A DNA stretch of 64,000 bases. Source: Phreatobacter aquaticus. GTDB lineage: Bacteria; Pseudomonadota; Alphaproteobacteria; Rhizobiales; Phreatobacteraceae. The notes under the pieces are model-generated. The model did no database searches. It worked only from the letters and a program-made list of their open reading frames with translations, and was not told where the DNA came from. A program made the position numbers and the translations under genes. Shown in pieces: positions 43,163 through 51,750 of the stretch. Position 1 is the stretch's first letter. Every line of letters begins with the position of its first letter. The stretch is taken from the NCBI RefSeq assembly GCF_005160265.1, contig NZ_CP039865.1:4240828-4304827 (forward strand), given 5' to 3'.

Positions 43163-43246
43163 AACCGGTTCTTCGGAATAAGTGAAACGACGTGTTAACG
43201 CGGGCTGCTTAATCTTCCTGACATCAGTCTCGTACCATTGAGATCC

Positions 43247-43885
43247 ATGTCAGTTCTCGCCAAGGTCCTTTCGGCCCCCAGTTCCGAAGAGAGCCGCCGC
43301 TTCCAGCGCGTGCGGGTGGACGTGCTTGGCCGCTTCATGCTGAGCGATCGCCGCGAGTATCCCTGCCAGGTCGTCGAAATGTCGCCGGGCGGTGCCCTGG
43401 TGATCGCGCCGGTTGTCGGCAAGCTCGGCGAGCGCGTCGTCGCCTATCTCGACCATATCGGCCGCATCGAGGGCATGGTGGTCCGCGTCATCGAGACCGG
43501 CTTTGCCATGACCATCGACGCCTCGCCCCGCAAGCGCGACAAGCTGGCCGACCAGCTGACCTGGCTTGCCAATCGCCAGATCCTCGGCCTGCCGGAAGAT
43601 CGCCGCCACGAGCGCATCACGCCGGTCAATCCGTTCACCACCATCACCTTGCCGACCGGCGAGAAAGTGCCGGTGCGCGTGCTCGACGTGTCCATGTCGG
43701 GCGCCGCCGTCTCCGGCGCACCGGGCATCAAGGTTGGCGATATCGTGCAGATCTCGCGCACCATGGCGCGCGTGGTGCGCATTCTCGAGAAGGGCTTCGC
43801 GATCGAGTTCTCGCGCCAGCAGCAGGTCGAGACGATTGTCCAGCTGGGCGTCGAACTCGGCGTGAAGCTCGATCCCAACGCCTGA
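43247..43885 (+). CDS. Tandem PilZ-domain protein
   Basis: About 212 residues with two PilZ-like units. The first has RRFQRVRVDVLGRFM and EMSPGGALV, the second DRRHERITPVNPF and DVSMSGAAVSG. The RxxxR and D/NxSxxG motifs that bind cyclic-di-GMP are recognisable in both. A c-di-GMP effector role in motility or surface polysaccharide control is likely. Confidence 0.85.
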   Translation: MSVLAKVLSAPSSEESRRFQRVRVDVLGRFMLSDRREYPCQVVEMSPGGALVIAPVVGKLGERVVAYLDHIGRIEGMVVRVIETGFAMTIDASPRKRDKLADQLTWLANRQILGLPEDRRHERITPVNPFTTITLPTGEKVPVRVLDVSMSGAAVSGAPGIKVGDIVQISRTMARVVRILEKGFAIEFSRQQQVETIVQLGVELGVKLDPNA

Positions 43886-44220
43886 CCCGGACGGGTCATC
43901 CAAACCTCAGATGCGATCAGGCTGAACAGCGCGTAAAGCGCCGCCGGGCGCGTGGTGCAACCCTCTTCACGGTTTGACACGGTGCGCTTGGCCATCGCAA
44001 CGGATCGGTCATCATACCGGCGGCACAAATTGATCTTTTTCTCCATGATATCAAGATCTTGTCGCTAAATACTGACATTGCGCGGCGAACCGCGCTTGGT
44101 AAATCCACGCCCCGTTAAACTGAACAAAAGCTCACGAAAACCCGTCGGCTTTCACCAATCCGTTTCAGTGCGCCGCAAATCCGGCCTGCCATCGTCCTCC
44201 CATCGACGGAGGGACACGTC
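43886..44220. other. Intergenic region, promoter of the transglutaminase-like peptidase
   Basis: No gene seen. The stretch around 44020-44110 is locally AT-richer (TTGATCTTTTTCTCC; TCTTGTCGCTAAATACTGACATTG), as expected for promoter DNA before the next gene. Confidence 0.5.
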
Positions 44221-44847
44221 ATGGACTTTGGGACGGGATGGACGAAGTGGGCGGCAGGCGCCCTGAGCGCAGGCATGATCCTGCTCTCGCCGCTGGACAT
44301 GGTGGAAGCCAGCCAGCGCCAGGCAAGCCTGAGCGAAATGGGCGCGACCACCGCGCCGATCGGCTGGGTGCAGTTCTGTCGCGACAACCCGGCCGATTGC
44401 GCCGCACGTCCGCAGCGCACCGAGGCCGTGACCCTGAACCGTGCGGCCTGGGCGCAACTCGTACAGATCAACACGCACGTCAATTCGATCATCGAGCCGA
44501 TGACCGATATGGAACAATACGGCGTCGAGGAGCGCTGGACCTATCCGACCTCCGGCCGCGGCGATTGCGAAGATTACGTGCTCCTGAAGAAGCAGCTCCT
44601 GATCCGCGCCGGTCTGCCGGCCGGTGCGCTTCATGTGACGGTCGTGCGTGACCGCAAGGGCGACGGCCATGCGATCCTGACCGTGCGCACCGACCGCGGC
44701 GACTACGTTCTCGACAACGAGAACGACGAAATCCGCCTCTGGCACGCGACGGGCTACCGCTTCGTCAAGCGCCAGACGGCCCAGGACCCGAACCGTTGGG
44801 TCACCATCGGCCCGGCGAGCGACCCCGCCGCCGTCGCCTCCCGCTGA
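44221..44847 (+). CDS. Bacterial transglutaminase-like cysteine peptidase (BTLCP, DUF920)
   Basis: 208 residues. Signal or anchor helix at about 10-25 (WAAGALSAGMILLSPL). The catalytic triad is C116 (GRGDCEDYVLLKK), H150 (GDGHAILTV) and D165 (YVLDNEND), in the order of the family. Related LapG proteins cleave surface adhesins under c-di-GMP control, and a tandem PilZ gene lies just upstream, which fits that theme without proving it. A strong hairpin terminator follows. Confidence 0.9.
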   Translation: MDFGTGWTKWAAGALSAGMILLSPLDMVEASQRQASLSEMGATTAPIGWVQFCRDNPADCAARPQRTEAVTLNRAAWAQLVQINTHVNSIIEPMTDMEQYGVEERWTYPTSGRGDCEDYVLLKKQLLIRAGLPAGALHVTVVRDRKGDGHAILTVRTDRGDYVLDNENDEIRLWHATGYRFVKRQTAQDPNRWVTIGPASDPAAVASR

Positions 44848-44915
44848 ACTTTCAGGAATTCGCGCTCTCGGTCACGTCCCACCCCTCCCCGTCCCCAGAC
44901 CGGGTTCGCGAACAG

Positions 44916-44956
44916 ACGGCCGGCTCCTCGTCCCAGGAGCCGGCCGTCGCCGTTTT
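44916..44956 (+). terminator. Intrinsic terminator
   Basis: A perfect 13-bp inverted repeat, ACGGCCGGCTCCT (44916-44928) with AGGAGCCGGCCGT (44935-44947), 6-base loop, then CGCCGTTTT. It ends the BTLCP transcript. Confidence 0.7.
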
Positions 44957-45029
44957 GGGGGCAAGAGTTGCGTTCAGACTGCCTGCTTGCCTCTCGCTTG
45001 AAGGGCGAGCCTTGCCCGGCCGCTCAATA

Positions 45030-45148
45030 CGTCATCCCCGGCGAGGCGCAACGCGCCGAAGGAAGGGGATCCAGACTTCTGCTTAAGCGCCCGGCCAATC
45101 CATTCCTGGCCCCCCTTCCCTCGCCCTTCGGGCTCGCCGGGGGTGACA
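45030..45148. repeat. Intergenic palindromic repeat (GTCATCCCCGGCGAG type)
   Basis: The outer arms TCATCCCCGGCGAG (45032-45045) and CTCGCCGGGGGTGA (45133-45146) pair at 13 of 14 bases and enclose further small hairpins (CGCAACGCG; CGCCCTTCGGGC). This is a common dispersed element of Hyphomicrobiales genomes; no coding content. Confidence 0.65.
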
Positions 45149-45212
45149 TCGGGTTCATTCGGTTTGGCCGATCACGCTTTCTGCATTTTCAGCACTATTT
45201 GCCGCCGAGCGC

Positions 45213-45608
45213 TCACTCGCGCTTGTCCGCCGACACCAGTCCGCCCGGCTTCTGTGCGGCCCAGTCCAGGAAGGAATCGAGCACCGGGCACATCTCCTGG
45301 CCCCAGGCGGTCAGCCGGTATTCCACCTTGGGCGGCACCTGCGGATAGACCACGCGCTGGACAATGCTGTCGCGTTCGAGATCGCGCAGCTGCTGGATCA
45401 GCATCTTCTGGGATATGCCGGGAATGGCCCGCTCCAGCTCCGAGAACCGGAGGACCTCCTTGTCGAACAGATGGAAGACGATGACCATCTTCCAGCGCCC
45501 TTCGAGCATGCGGAACGCCGCCTCGATCCCCGAGGCCGCCATGGACGGCGTCACGTCCTCTAACTTACCTGAAGGTGAGTACCTTACTATTTTGTCGGTT
45601 CTTGCCAT
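45213..45608 (-). CDS. HxlR-family transcriptional regulator
   Basis: 131 residues from the first ATG. The winged helix is GIEAAFRMLEGRWKMVIVFHL, LRFSELERAIPGISQKMLIQQLRDLERD and the wing YPQVPPKVEYRLTAWG. An alternative ATG at 45542 (MAASGIEAAF) gives a shorter, still typical protein and would leave a palindrome at 45566-45584 in front of the gene. It diverges from the SDR gene and very likely controls it in response to an electrophile or quinone-like signal. Confidence 0.9.
   Translation of the reverse strand: MARTDKIVRYSPSGKLEDVTPSMAASGIEAAFRMLEGRWKMVIVFHLFDKEVLRFSELERAIPGISQKMLIQQLRDLERDSIVQRVVYPQVPPKVEYRLTAWGQEMCPVLDSFLDWAAQKPGGLVSADKRE
45566..45584. promoter_or_regulatory. Candidate HxlR operator
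   Basis: Two overlapping inverted repeats, ACCT-ga-AGGT (45566-45575) and AAGGT-gagt-ACCTT (45571-45584), lie at the divergent HxlR/SDR promoter. The symmetry suggests a dimer site. Confidence 0.4.
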
Positions 45609-45655
45609 GCGGGCAGTATAGCTCCAGATCGACAGCTCATCCAGTCAGGAGCCCG

Positions 45656-46771
45656 ATGTCGATGAGTGTGAAGCTGCCGCCCCCGATCAGCCGCTATTTC
45701 CAGTCCGCGAACGCCCGGAGTGCCGACGCGATCGCTGACGTCTTTGCCGCCGACGCCCATGTCCGGGACGAGGGGCGCGATCACCATGGTCGGGAGGCGG
45801 TCCGCGCCTGGGCTGACGACGCTCAAAACCGATATCGCGTGCATGCCGAGCCACTGAGCCTGCTGCCGGAACCCGAGGGCTGCCTCGTGACCGCCCATGT
45901 CACCGGCGATTTCCCTGGCTCCCCCGCCGACCTTCACTATCGATTCCGGCTTTCCGGCGAGCAGATCGCCGATCTTGCGATCACGCTCAGGCCTGCCCAT
46001 GCCGAATTCGCCGATCGTCGCGTGCTGGTCACCGGCGGCACGCAGGGGATCGGCGCGGCCATCGCAAGGCGCCTGGCGAAGGCTGGCGCAAACGTCCTGA
46101 CAACCGCCCGCAAGGCTCCCGACGATCTGGAGGACCCCGGCACCTTCATCGCGGCCGATCTGGCAACACCGGAGGGGGCGGCGCAGGCCGCCGAGACCAC
46201 CTTGCGCAGGCTCGGCGGGATCGATCTCGTCGTCCACAATGTCGGCGGATCCTCGGCGCCCGGCGGGGGCTCCGCTGCGCTGACCGACGACCATTGGGCG
46301 CAGGCGCTGAACATCAACCTCATGTCGGCCGTGCGTCTGGACCGGGCCCTGCTGCCCGCCATGATCGACCAGGGCTATGGCGTCATCGTCCATGTCTCGT
46401 CGATCCAGCGGCTTCTGCCGCTCTATGAATCAACGATCGCCTACGCGTCCGCCAAGGCGGCGCTGAGCACCTACAGCAAGGCGCTGTCCAACGAGGTCGG
46501 GCCGAAGGGTGTGCGCGTGGTCCGCGTCTCGCCCGGCTTCACCGAGACCGACGCGGCAAGCCGGTTGATCGAGCGGCTGGCAGAAGCGGACGGCTCCGGG
46601 ACCGATGGCGCACGTCAGGCGCTGATGCGGTCGCTTGGCGGCATACCCATTGGCCGCCCGAACCGGCCTGAAGAGGTCGCCGATCTGGTTGCCTTCCTCG
46701 CCAGCGACCGAGCGGGATCCCTGCATGGCGCGGAATACCTCATCGATGGCGGGACAGTGCCGACGGTGTGA
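45656..46771 (+). CDS. Short-chain dehydrogenase with N-terminal SnoaL/NTF2-like domain
   Basis: 371 residues. Residues 1 to about 115 form an NTF2-like fold (ISRYFQSANARSADAIADVFA; HVRDEGRDHHGREAVRAWADD; YRFRLSGEQIADLAITL). The rest is a complete SDR: TGGTQGIGAAIARRL cofactor loop, HNVGGSS, catalytic Ser in HVSSIQ and YASAK. The two domains are fused without a stop. AGGAG six bases before the ATG supports the start. It is probably induced through the divergent HxlR regulator; the substrate is unknown. Confidence 0.85.
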   Translation: MSMSVKLPPPISRYFQSANARSADAIADVFAADAHVRDEGRDHHGREAVRAWADDAQNRYRVHAEPLSLLPEPEGCLVTAHVTGDFPGSPADLHYRFRLSGEQIADLAITLRPAHAEFADRRVLVTGGTQGIGAAIARRLAKAGANVLTTARKAPDDLEDPGTFIAADLATPEGAAQAAETTLRRLGGIDLVVHNVGGSSAPGGGSAALTDDHWAQALNINLMSAVRLDRALLPAMIDQGYGVIVHVSSIQRLLPLYESTIAYASAKAALSTYSKALSNEVGPKGVRVVRVSPGFTETDAASRLIERLAEADGSGTDGARQALMRSLGGIPIGRPNRPEEVADLVAFLASDRAGSLHGAEYLIDGGTVPTV

Positions 46772-46809
46772 TGGGATAAGGTTGGGCGACAGTCGCCGCT
46801 GGTGCGACC

Positions 46810-46838
46810 TTCACCTCTCCCCGTGGGAGAGAGGTGAA
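46810..46838. repeat. Short palindrome between convergent genes
   Basis: TTCACCTCTC (46810-46819) and GAGAGGTGAA (46829-46838) form a 10-bp stem between the SDR gene and the convergent isomerase gene. It belongs to the same CCTCTCCC palindrome family as 35121-35276 and may terminate both transcripts. Confidence 0.45.
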
Positions 46839-46875
46839 GCGGCGCGCTATCGGGCGAGATCGGGCCAGGAAGCCC

Positions 46876-47478
46876 TCAGCCGATCCTTGCCGCCCACGCT
46901 ATCGCCGCGTCGAGCCGGTCATTGCCCCAGAACAGCTCGCCATCCGACGTCACCACGTTCGGCGCACCGAACATACCGTGTGCCTTGGCCTCGTCGACCG
47001 CAGCCCTCAGCGCCTGCTTGACGCTGTCGGAGCCTGCCTGGACGATCAGCGGCGCGGCCGGAATGCCGAGCTTTTCCAGGATCCTGCCCAGCGTCTCGGG
47101 CACCGCAATATCCGCGCCCTCGCCGAATTCGGCCACATAGACCGCGCGCGAGAAAGCCGCCCGCTTGCCATCATCCGGCAGAGCCTGCGCGATACGTGCT
47201 GCCAGCAGACTGTTCTGCGGGAACGGGTCGGGGCGCTTCAGCGCCAGACGATCGGCCTGGCAGATCCGCTCCAGGTCGCGCCACATGTAGCGCCCCTTGG
47301 CCGGCTGCGTGTTGAACGGCGAGGTGGTCATGCCCGCAGCGGCAAAGATCGGCCCGAGCAGGAACGGCCGCCAGTTGACCGTGACTCCGGCGGCTTCCGC
47401 AACACGGTCGATCCGCATCGCGGCGGGATAGGAATAGGTCGAGGCGAACTCGTAGAAGAAGTCGACTTTCGCGGTCAT
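46876..47478 (-). CDS. 2-Hydroxychromene-2-carboxylate isomerase/DsbA-like protein
   Basis: 200 residues with the kappa-GST/DsbA fold: VDFFYEFASTYSYPAAMRI places a serine where DsbA has cysteine, as in HCCA isomerases. RPFLLGPIFAAAGM and HGMFGAPNVVTSDGELFWGNDRLD are family signatures. In naphthalene degradation HCCA isomerase uses glutathione; many homologues without that pathway have unknown substrates. Confidence 0.87.
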   Translation of the reverse strand: MTAKVDFFYEFASTYSYPAAMRIDRVAEAAGVTVNWRPFLLGPIFAAAGMTTSPFNTQPAKGRYMWRDLERICQADRLALKRPDPFPQNSLLAARIAQALPDDGKRAAFSRAVYVAEFGEGADIAVPETLGRILEKLGIPAAPLIVQAGSDSVKQALRAAVDEAKAHGMFGAPNVVTSDGELFWGNDRLDAAIAWAARIG

Positions 47479-47489
47479 GGGACCTCCGT

Positions 47490-48020
47490 TCAGCCGACGA
47501 CCTTCAGGCCCGTCATGAAGCGCCGGGAATTGGCGACGTAATGCTGGGCCGAGAGCCTGAGCCGCTCGATCGCCTGGTCGTCCAGCGTGCGCACGGCGCG
47601 CGCCGGCGATCCAACGATCAGCGAATTGTCGGGAAATTCCTTGCCCTCGGTGACCAGCGAATTGGCGCCGACCAGCGAATTCTTGCCGATCTTCGCGTGG
47701 TTCAGGATGGTCGTACCCATGCCGATCAGCGTGTTCTCGCCGATCGTGCAGCCGTGCAGGATCACCTTGTGGCCGATCGTGCAGCCTTTTCCAATCGTCA
47801 TCGGCGCACCCATGTCGGTGTGCAGCACGCAGACTTCCTGGATATTGGTGCCCTCGCCGATCTCGATCCACTCATTGTCGCCGCGGATCACCGCGCCGAA
47901 CCAGATGCCGACATCGATGCCGATGCGGACGCGCCCGATCACATGGGCGTCGGGGGCGACGAAATAGCGGCCATCGGCGGGAACGGCGGGCTGATCGCCA
48001 TCAAGGGCATAGAGAGGCAT
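47490..48020 (-). CDS. Gamma-carbonic anhydrase-like hexapeptide-repeat protein
   Basis: 176 residues of left-handed beta-helix: APDAHVIGRVRIGIDVGIWFGAVIRGD, NIQEVCVLHTD, GCTIGHKVILHGCTIGENTLIGMG. The three metal histidine positions of the YrdA/CaiE/PaaY group (VLHTD, GHKV, LHGC) are present. The C-terminus (NSLIVGSPARAVRTL) is normal. A start six codons earlier is possible. It lies 11 bases before the isomerase gene, same strand. Confidence 0.9.
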   Translation of the reverse strand: MPLYALDGDQPAVPADGRYFVAPDAHVIGRVRIGIDVGIWFGAVIRGDNEWIEIGEGTNIQEVCVLHTDMGAPMTIGKGCTIGHKVILHGCTIGENTLIGMGTTILNHAKIGKNSLVGANSLVTEGKEFPDNSLIVGSPARAVRTLDDQAIERLRLSAQHYVANSRRFMTGLKVVG

Positions 48021-48112
48021 GGGCTGACGCTCCGGCAATGGGTTGCACGGAGCTATGGCATGGCGGCGGGAGGCTGAGAAGACCGGCTGTTAGAGCGATG
48101 AGCCGGCAGCGG

Positions 48113-48433
48113 TCAGGAGACGATGGAACCGATCACCATCGACACGACACGGCCCGACATCAGGCTCCACATGCCGGCCAGCAGGGTCGCCAGGAACACG
48201 AATTCCATCCGGCGGTTCTCGATGCGGCGGCCACGGATCGTGTTGCGGATGATGATGGCGGGCGCGGCAAAGGCCAGGAACGGCACCGCGAGAAGCGCCA
48301 TGGCGCCTCCGCCCTGCAGCAGCCGGAAGCTCGCGGGCTGGGCTGTCATCGCCCGGAACAGCGACACGAGCAGGCCCGAAATGGCGAAGCCGAGGGCGAG
48401 CGAATGGAAAAGCTGCAGACTCTGGGACGACAT
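48113..48433 (-). CDS. Small membrane protein (DUF6949-like)
   Basis: 106 residues with hydrophobic segments at about 8-25 (FHSLALGFAISGLLVSLF), 42-62 (GGAMALLAVPFLAFAAPAIII) and 78-98. The pattern of a membrane protein with RNTIRGRRIENRRMEFVF between helices recurs in Hyphomicrobiales next to DUF3126 genes. Function unknown. Confidence 0.75.
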   Translation of the reverse strand: MSSQSLQLFHSLALGFAISGLLVSLFRAMTAQPASFRLLQGGGAMALLAVPFLAFAAPAIIIRNTIRGRRIENRRMEFVFLATLLAGMWSLMSGRVVSMVIGSIVS

Positions 48434-48564
48434 GACGCGGAACTCGACAGAACCAACACCGGGGTTATCCCCGTGAACGTCCCAATCGGTACCGCGTCGT
48501 TAGCGTCTTGTTAAGGTCCGGCGCCGCAATCTTTAAGAAAGAGTTAATTGGCGGCCGGCGGCCC

Positions 48565-48786
48565 TCACTCTTCCTCGAGGTCGATGTCGAGGATCGAGAT
48601 GGTCACCGTGTAGGAGGTCTCGCCCTCGTCCACGTCCTTGTAGAGCGTGCCGATCTGCTCGTCGCCGATCATCACCTCGATCATCTCCTTGCGGCGCGGA
48701 TTCGGCTGCAGCTTGATGGTCTGGTTGCCGAACTTGCGGCGCAGATAGTCCTGAAGCTTGATGATTTCGGTCTTGTCCACGGCCAT
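48565..48786 (-). CDS. DUF3126 family protein
   Basis: 73 residues: KTEIIKLQDYLRRKFGNQTIKL, RKEMIEVMIGDEQIGTLYKDVDEGETSYTV and an acidic end. This matches the short conserved DUF3126 proteins of alphaproteobacteria, which have no known role. The ATG giving MAVDKTEI was preferred over one 33 bases upstream. Confidence 0.88.
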   Translation of the reverse strand: MAVDKTEIIKLQDYLRRKFGNQTIKLQPNPRRKEMIEVMIGDEQIGTLYKDVDEGETSYTVTISILDIDLEEE

Positions 48787-48852
48787 TCCACTCCGAGTTT
48801 CAAGCGCGCCGTGTGCCATGCCCCGGCCGTGCAGTCAAAGGCTGAGGGCGGC

Positions 48853-49686
48853 TCACCCGCACTCGGTCACCATCTGATCCATGGTCCGGGACGGCTCGGG
48901 GCACCCGGCCTCGCCGACGATCTTGGCGGGAACGCCGGCGACCGTCGTGCACGGCGGCACGTCCGCCAGCACCACCGAGCCCGACGCCACGCGCGAATGG
49001 TGGCCGATCTGGATATTGCCGAGCACCTTGGCGCCCGCCCCCAGCATCACGCCACGGCCAACCTTGGGATGCCGGTCGCCGCTCTCCTTGCCGGTGCCGC
49101 CGAGCGTCACGTCCTGCAGCATCGAGACGTCGTCATCGACGACGGCGGTCGCGCCGACCACCAGGCCCGTCGCGTGGTCGAGGAAGATCCCGCGGCCGAT
49201 CCGCGCCGCCGGGTGGATATCGGTCTGGAACGCCACCGACGAGCGGCTCTGCAGATAGAGCGCGAAATCCCGCCTCCCCCGCATCCACAGCCAATGCGCC
49301 AGTCGGTGGCACTGGATGGCGTGGAAGCCCTTGAAATAGAGCAGCGGATCGAGCGCCCGCTCGGTCGCGGGGTCGCGGTCGACCACCGCCATGATGTCGG
49401 CGCGCATCGAGACGCCGATCTCGGGCTCGGCCTCCAGCGCGTCGTGGAAGGCCTGCCTGATGATCGCCATCGGCACATCCGCATGGTCGAGGCGAGCGGC
49501 CACGCGGGCCGCCACCGCCTCCTCCAGCGAATGCTGGGAGGTGACCGAACCGAACAGGAAGGTTGCGAGCGCCGGCTCGCGCTCGGCGGCATGCGCCGCC
49601 TCGTCACGGATGCGCCGCCAGACGGGATCGACGGTATCGAGGCCCTGGGTGCGAAGACGGCCTTCGGAGCGCGGGTTCGGGGGCAT
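48853..49686 (-). CDS. cysE: Serine O-acetyltransferase
   Basis: 277 residues. The N-terminal helical domain (DPVWRRIRDEAAHAAEREPAL) and the hexapeptide beta-helix (FQTDIHPAARIGRGIFLDHATGLVVG; VSMLQDVTLGGTGKESGDRHPKVG) carry the catalytic His/Asp of the family. The C-terminus MDQMVTECG is the usual flexible tail of CysE that binds cysteine synthase, although it does not end in the classic isoleucine. First step of cysteine synthesis from serine. Confidence 0.95.
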   Translation of the reverse strand: MPPNPRSEGRLRTQGLDTVDPVWRRIRDEAAHAAEREPALATFLFGSVTSQHSLEEAVAARVAARLDHADVPMAIIRQAFHDALEAEPEIGVSMRADIMAVVDRDPATERALDPLLYFKGFHAIQCHRLAHWLWMRGRRDFALYLQSRSSVAFQTDIHPAARIGRGIFLDHATGLVVGATAVVDDDVSMLQDVTLGGTGKESGDRHPKVGRGVMLGAGAKVLGNIQIGHHSRVASGSVVLADVPPCTTVAGVPAKIVGEAGCPEPSRTMDQMVTECG

Positions 49687-49915
49687 CGGCTTCTCCTCGA
49701 AGGGCTGCGGACAGGGAAGCATTCTAGCCCGATTTGGTGTGACGCGAAATCGCCGGGCCCAAGGCTTGTCGCAACCGGTTGAATCGGAATCAGAACCTGA
49801 AGAGCGCGAGGTCACCTGGAATCAGATTGCGAGCAGCCGCGCCCAAGCCGTTGAAACGACTCAGGCATCGCACCGTCAGTTGAATCAGAAGGTGAATCTC
49901 GGAAGGCCGCAGGCC

Positions 49916-50773
49916 TCAGGCCAGGAACGCCAGGATCGCGTCGGCGAAGGCGTCGTTCTTGTCGCCCGCCACCATGTGGCCAGCGCCGCGCACATCGGCG
50001 AATTGTGCGGTTGGCACGAGCGCCCGGAACTTTGCCACCGCCTCGAGCGTGACCACGTCCGACGAGCCGCCGCGCACCAGCAGGGTCGGAACAACAAGCG
50101 AGCGGGCATCCGCCTCGAGCAGCGCCGTCAAGGTGTCATAGTCCGTGTTGACCGTCCGCGGCCCATCGAGAAAGCGCGGGTCCCAGTGCCAGTACCAGCG
50201 GCCGTCGGGCTTCAGGCGCAGGTTCTTGCGCAGACCCTCGACGCTGGGTGGACGGGTCCGGTTCGGCAGATAGGCGGCCACGCAATCCGCGGCTTCCTCG
50301 ATCGAGGCGAAACCCTGTTTGGAACGCGCCGCCATGAAGCCCTGGATATGGTCGATGCCCGCCTGTTCCATATGGGGGGTGATATCGACCAGAACCAATC
50401 CGGCGAGCGCCTGCGCATCGATCCCGAGCGCTCGCAGCGACGACACGCCCCCCAGTGACGCGCCGATCGCCACCGGCCTCGCGCCGAAGCGCTCCTCGAT
50501 CTGGCGGGCCAGCGCCAGCACGTCGCGGGCATAATCCTGAAAGGCATAGGCGCCGCTGTCGATCCAGACGCTGTCGCCATGGCCGCGCTGATCGACCGAT
50601 ACCGCCGTGAAGCCGCGTTCGGCAAGCCGGCGCGCCGTGGCCCGCCAGGCGTGCCGGGTCTGGCCGCCACCGTGCAGCAGCAACGCCACGCGCCCGCCAT
50701 GACCATAGACATCGGCTTCGAGGCGATTGCCCTCGAAGCCCGTGAAGACGGCATGGCGCGGATGAAGCGGCAT
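49916..50773 (-). CDS. Alpha/beta hydrolase
   Basis: 285 residues: oxyanion segment LLLHGGGQTRHAW, DQRGHGDS, nucleophile elbow IGASLGG, and the late VRGAGHMVAGDKND with catalytic His. Acid in VRGGSSDVV. It lies 4 bases after the next hydrolase gene on the same strand; the pair is co-transcribed. Substrate unknown. Confidence 0.9.
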   Translation of the reverse strand: MPLHPRHAVFTGFEGNRLEADVYGHGGRVALLLHGGGQTRHAWRATARRLAERGFTAVSVDQRGHGDSVWIDSGAYAFQDYARDVLALARQIEERFGARPVAIGASLGGVSSLRALGIDAQALAGLVLVDITPHMEQAGIDHIQGFMAARSKQGFASIEEAADCVAAYLPNRTRPPSVEGLRKNLRLKPDGRWYWHWDPRFLDGPRTVNTDYDTLTALLEADARSLVVPTLLVRGGSSDVVTLEAVAKFRALVPTAQFADVRGAGHMVAGDKNDAFADAILAFLA

Positions 50774-50777
50774 CGTC

Positions 50778-51557
50778 TCAGAGCCTGCGCGACAGGAAGT
50801 CGAGAACGCCGGCCTTGTAGACCTTGTCGCCGACCGCGGTCATGTGGTCGCGGTTGGGAATATCCAGCGCCTCGCCGTCGCGCAGGAGATCGACCAGCGG
50901 ATGCGGCTCGCCTGCAATGTCGTCCTTGGTGCCGATGGCCACCAGCACCGGACAGCCGATCTGGCGGACTTCATCGCGGCTCATCAGGTTGCGCGAGCCG
51001 CGGATGCAAGCGGCGAGCGCCCGCCGGTCCGAGCGCGTCTGCTGGGCAAAGGCGCGGAACACCCGGCCCTGCGGATCGGTAATGTCGTCGAGCGACGGCG
51101 CTTCCAGCGCCTCCGCGATCGTCTCTGGCAGGCCGACGCCGTCGATCAGCTTGATGCCGAGGCCGCCCAGCACGGCCGAGCGAACGCGCGCCGGATGGGC
51201 GAGCGACAGGAAGGCGGTGATCCTGGCGCCCATCGAATAGCCCATGACATCGGCCGTCTCGATGGCGAGATGGTCGAGCAGCGCGCGGGCATCCTCGGCC
51301 ATGACCGTCGTGTGATAGGCCTCGGGCTCGTAGAGCTTGGCGGAGGCGCCATGGCCGCGATTGTCAAGGGCGATGACACGCCGGCCGGCAGCCGTCAGCG
51401 TCTCGACCCAGCCGGGATAGGCCCAGTTGACGTGGGCTGTGGAGGCAAAGCCGTGGATCAGCAGGGTCGGTTCGCCCTCGCCCACGTCGAAATAGGCGAT
51501 CTCGACGCCGTTTGAGGAGAAGGTCTGCATCGGAAGGGATGTGGGGAGACGGGACAT
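50778..51557 (-). CDS. Alpha/beta hydrolase
   Basis: 259 residues with LLIHGFASTAHVNW, DNRGHGAS, nucleophile elbow MGYSMGARI, acid in IGTKDDIAG and His in IPNRDHMTAVGD. It is similar in layout to the following hydrolase but not a close duplicate. The ATG giving MSRLPTSL was taken; MQTFSSNGV nine codons later is possible. Confidence 0.9.
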   Translation of the reverse strand: MSRLPTSLPMQTFSSNGVEIAYFDVGEGEPTLLIHGFASTAHVNWAYPGWVETLTAAGRRVIALDNRGHGASAKLYEPEAYHTTVMAEDARALLDHLAIETADVMGYSMGARITAFLSLAHPARVRSAVLGGLGIKLIDGVGLPETIAEALEAPSLDDITDPQGRVFRAFAQQTRSDRRALAACIRGSRNLMSRDEVRQIGCPVLVAIGTKDDIAGEPHPLVDLLRDGEALDIPNRDHMTAVGDKVYKAGVLDFLSRRL

Positions 51558-51750
51558 GGGCCTCTCATAATGAAGGCGTCCAAGCTGCGAAAGCCTTGTC
51601 GCCGGTCGCCGGCCATGCTTTTCAGCGCCTCGGCGCGCCGGCCGTCCCCTTGCGCCGCCCCGAACGGGCTGGCAACACTCCGCCGCCGATCTCTCCATCT
51701 CTGAACGTCAGCGCCTCGCGCGGCGTCATCACCGAGCAGCAGACCGTCTC

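Noticed and set aside
48508-49782. Plus-strand open frame of 424 codons
   Set aside because: Mirror of cysE and DUF3126; His/Arg/Asp-rich and without family.
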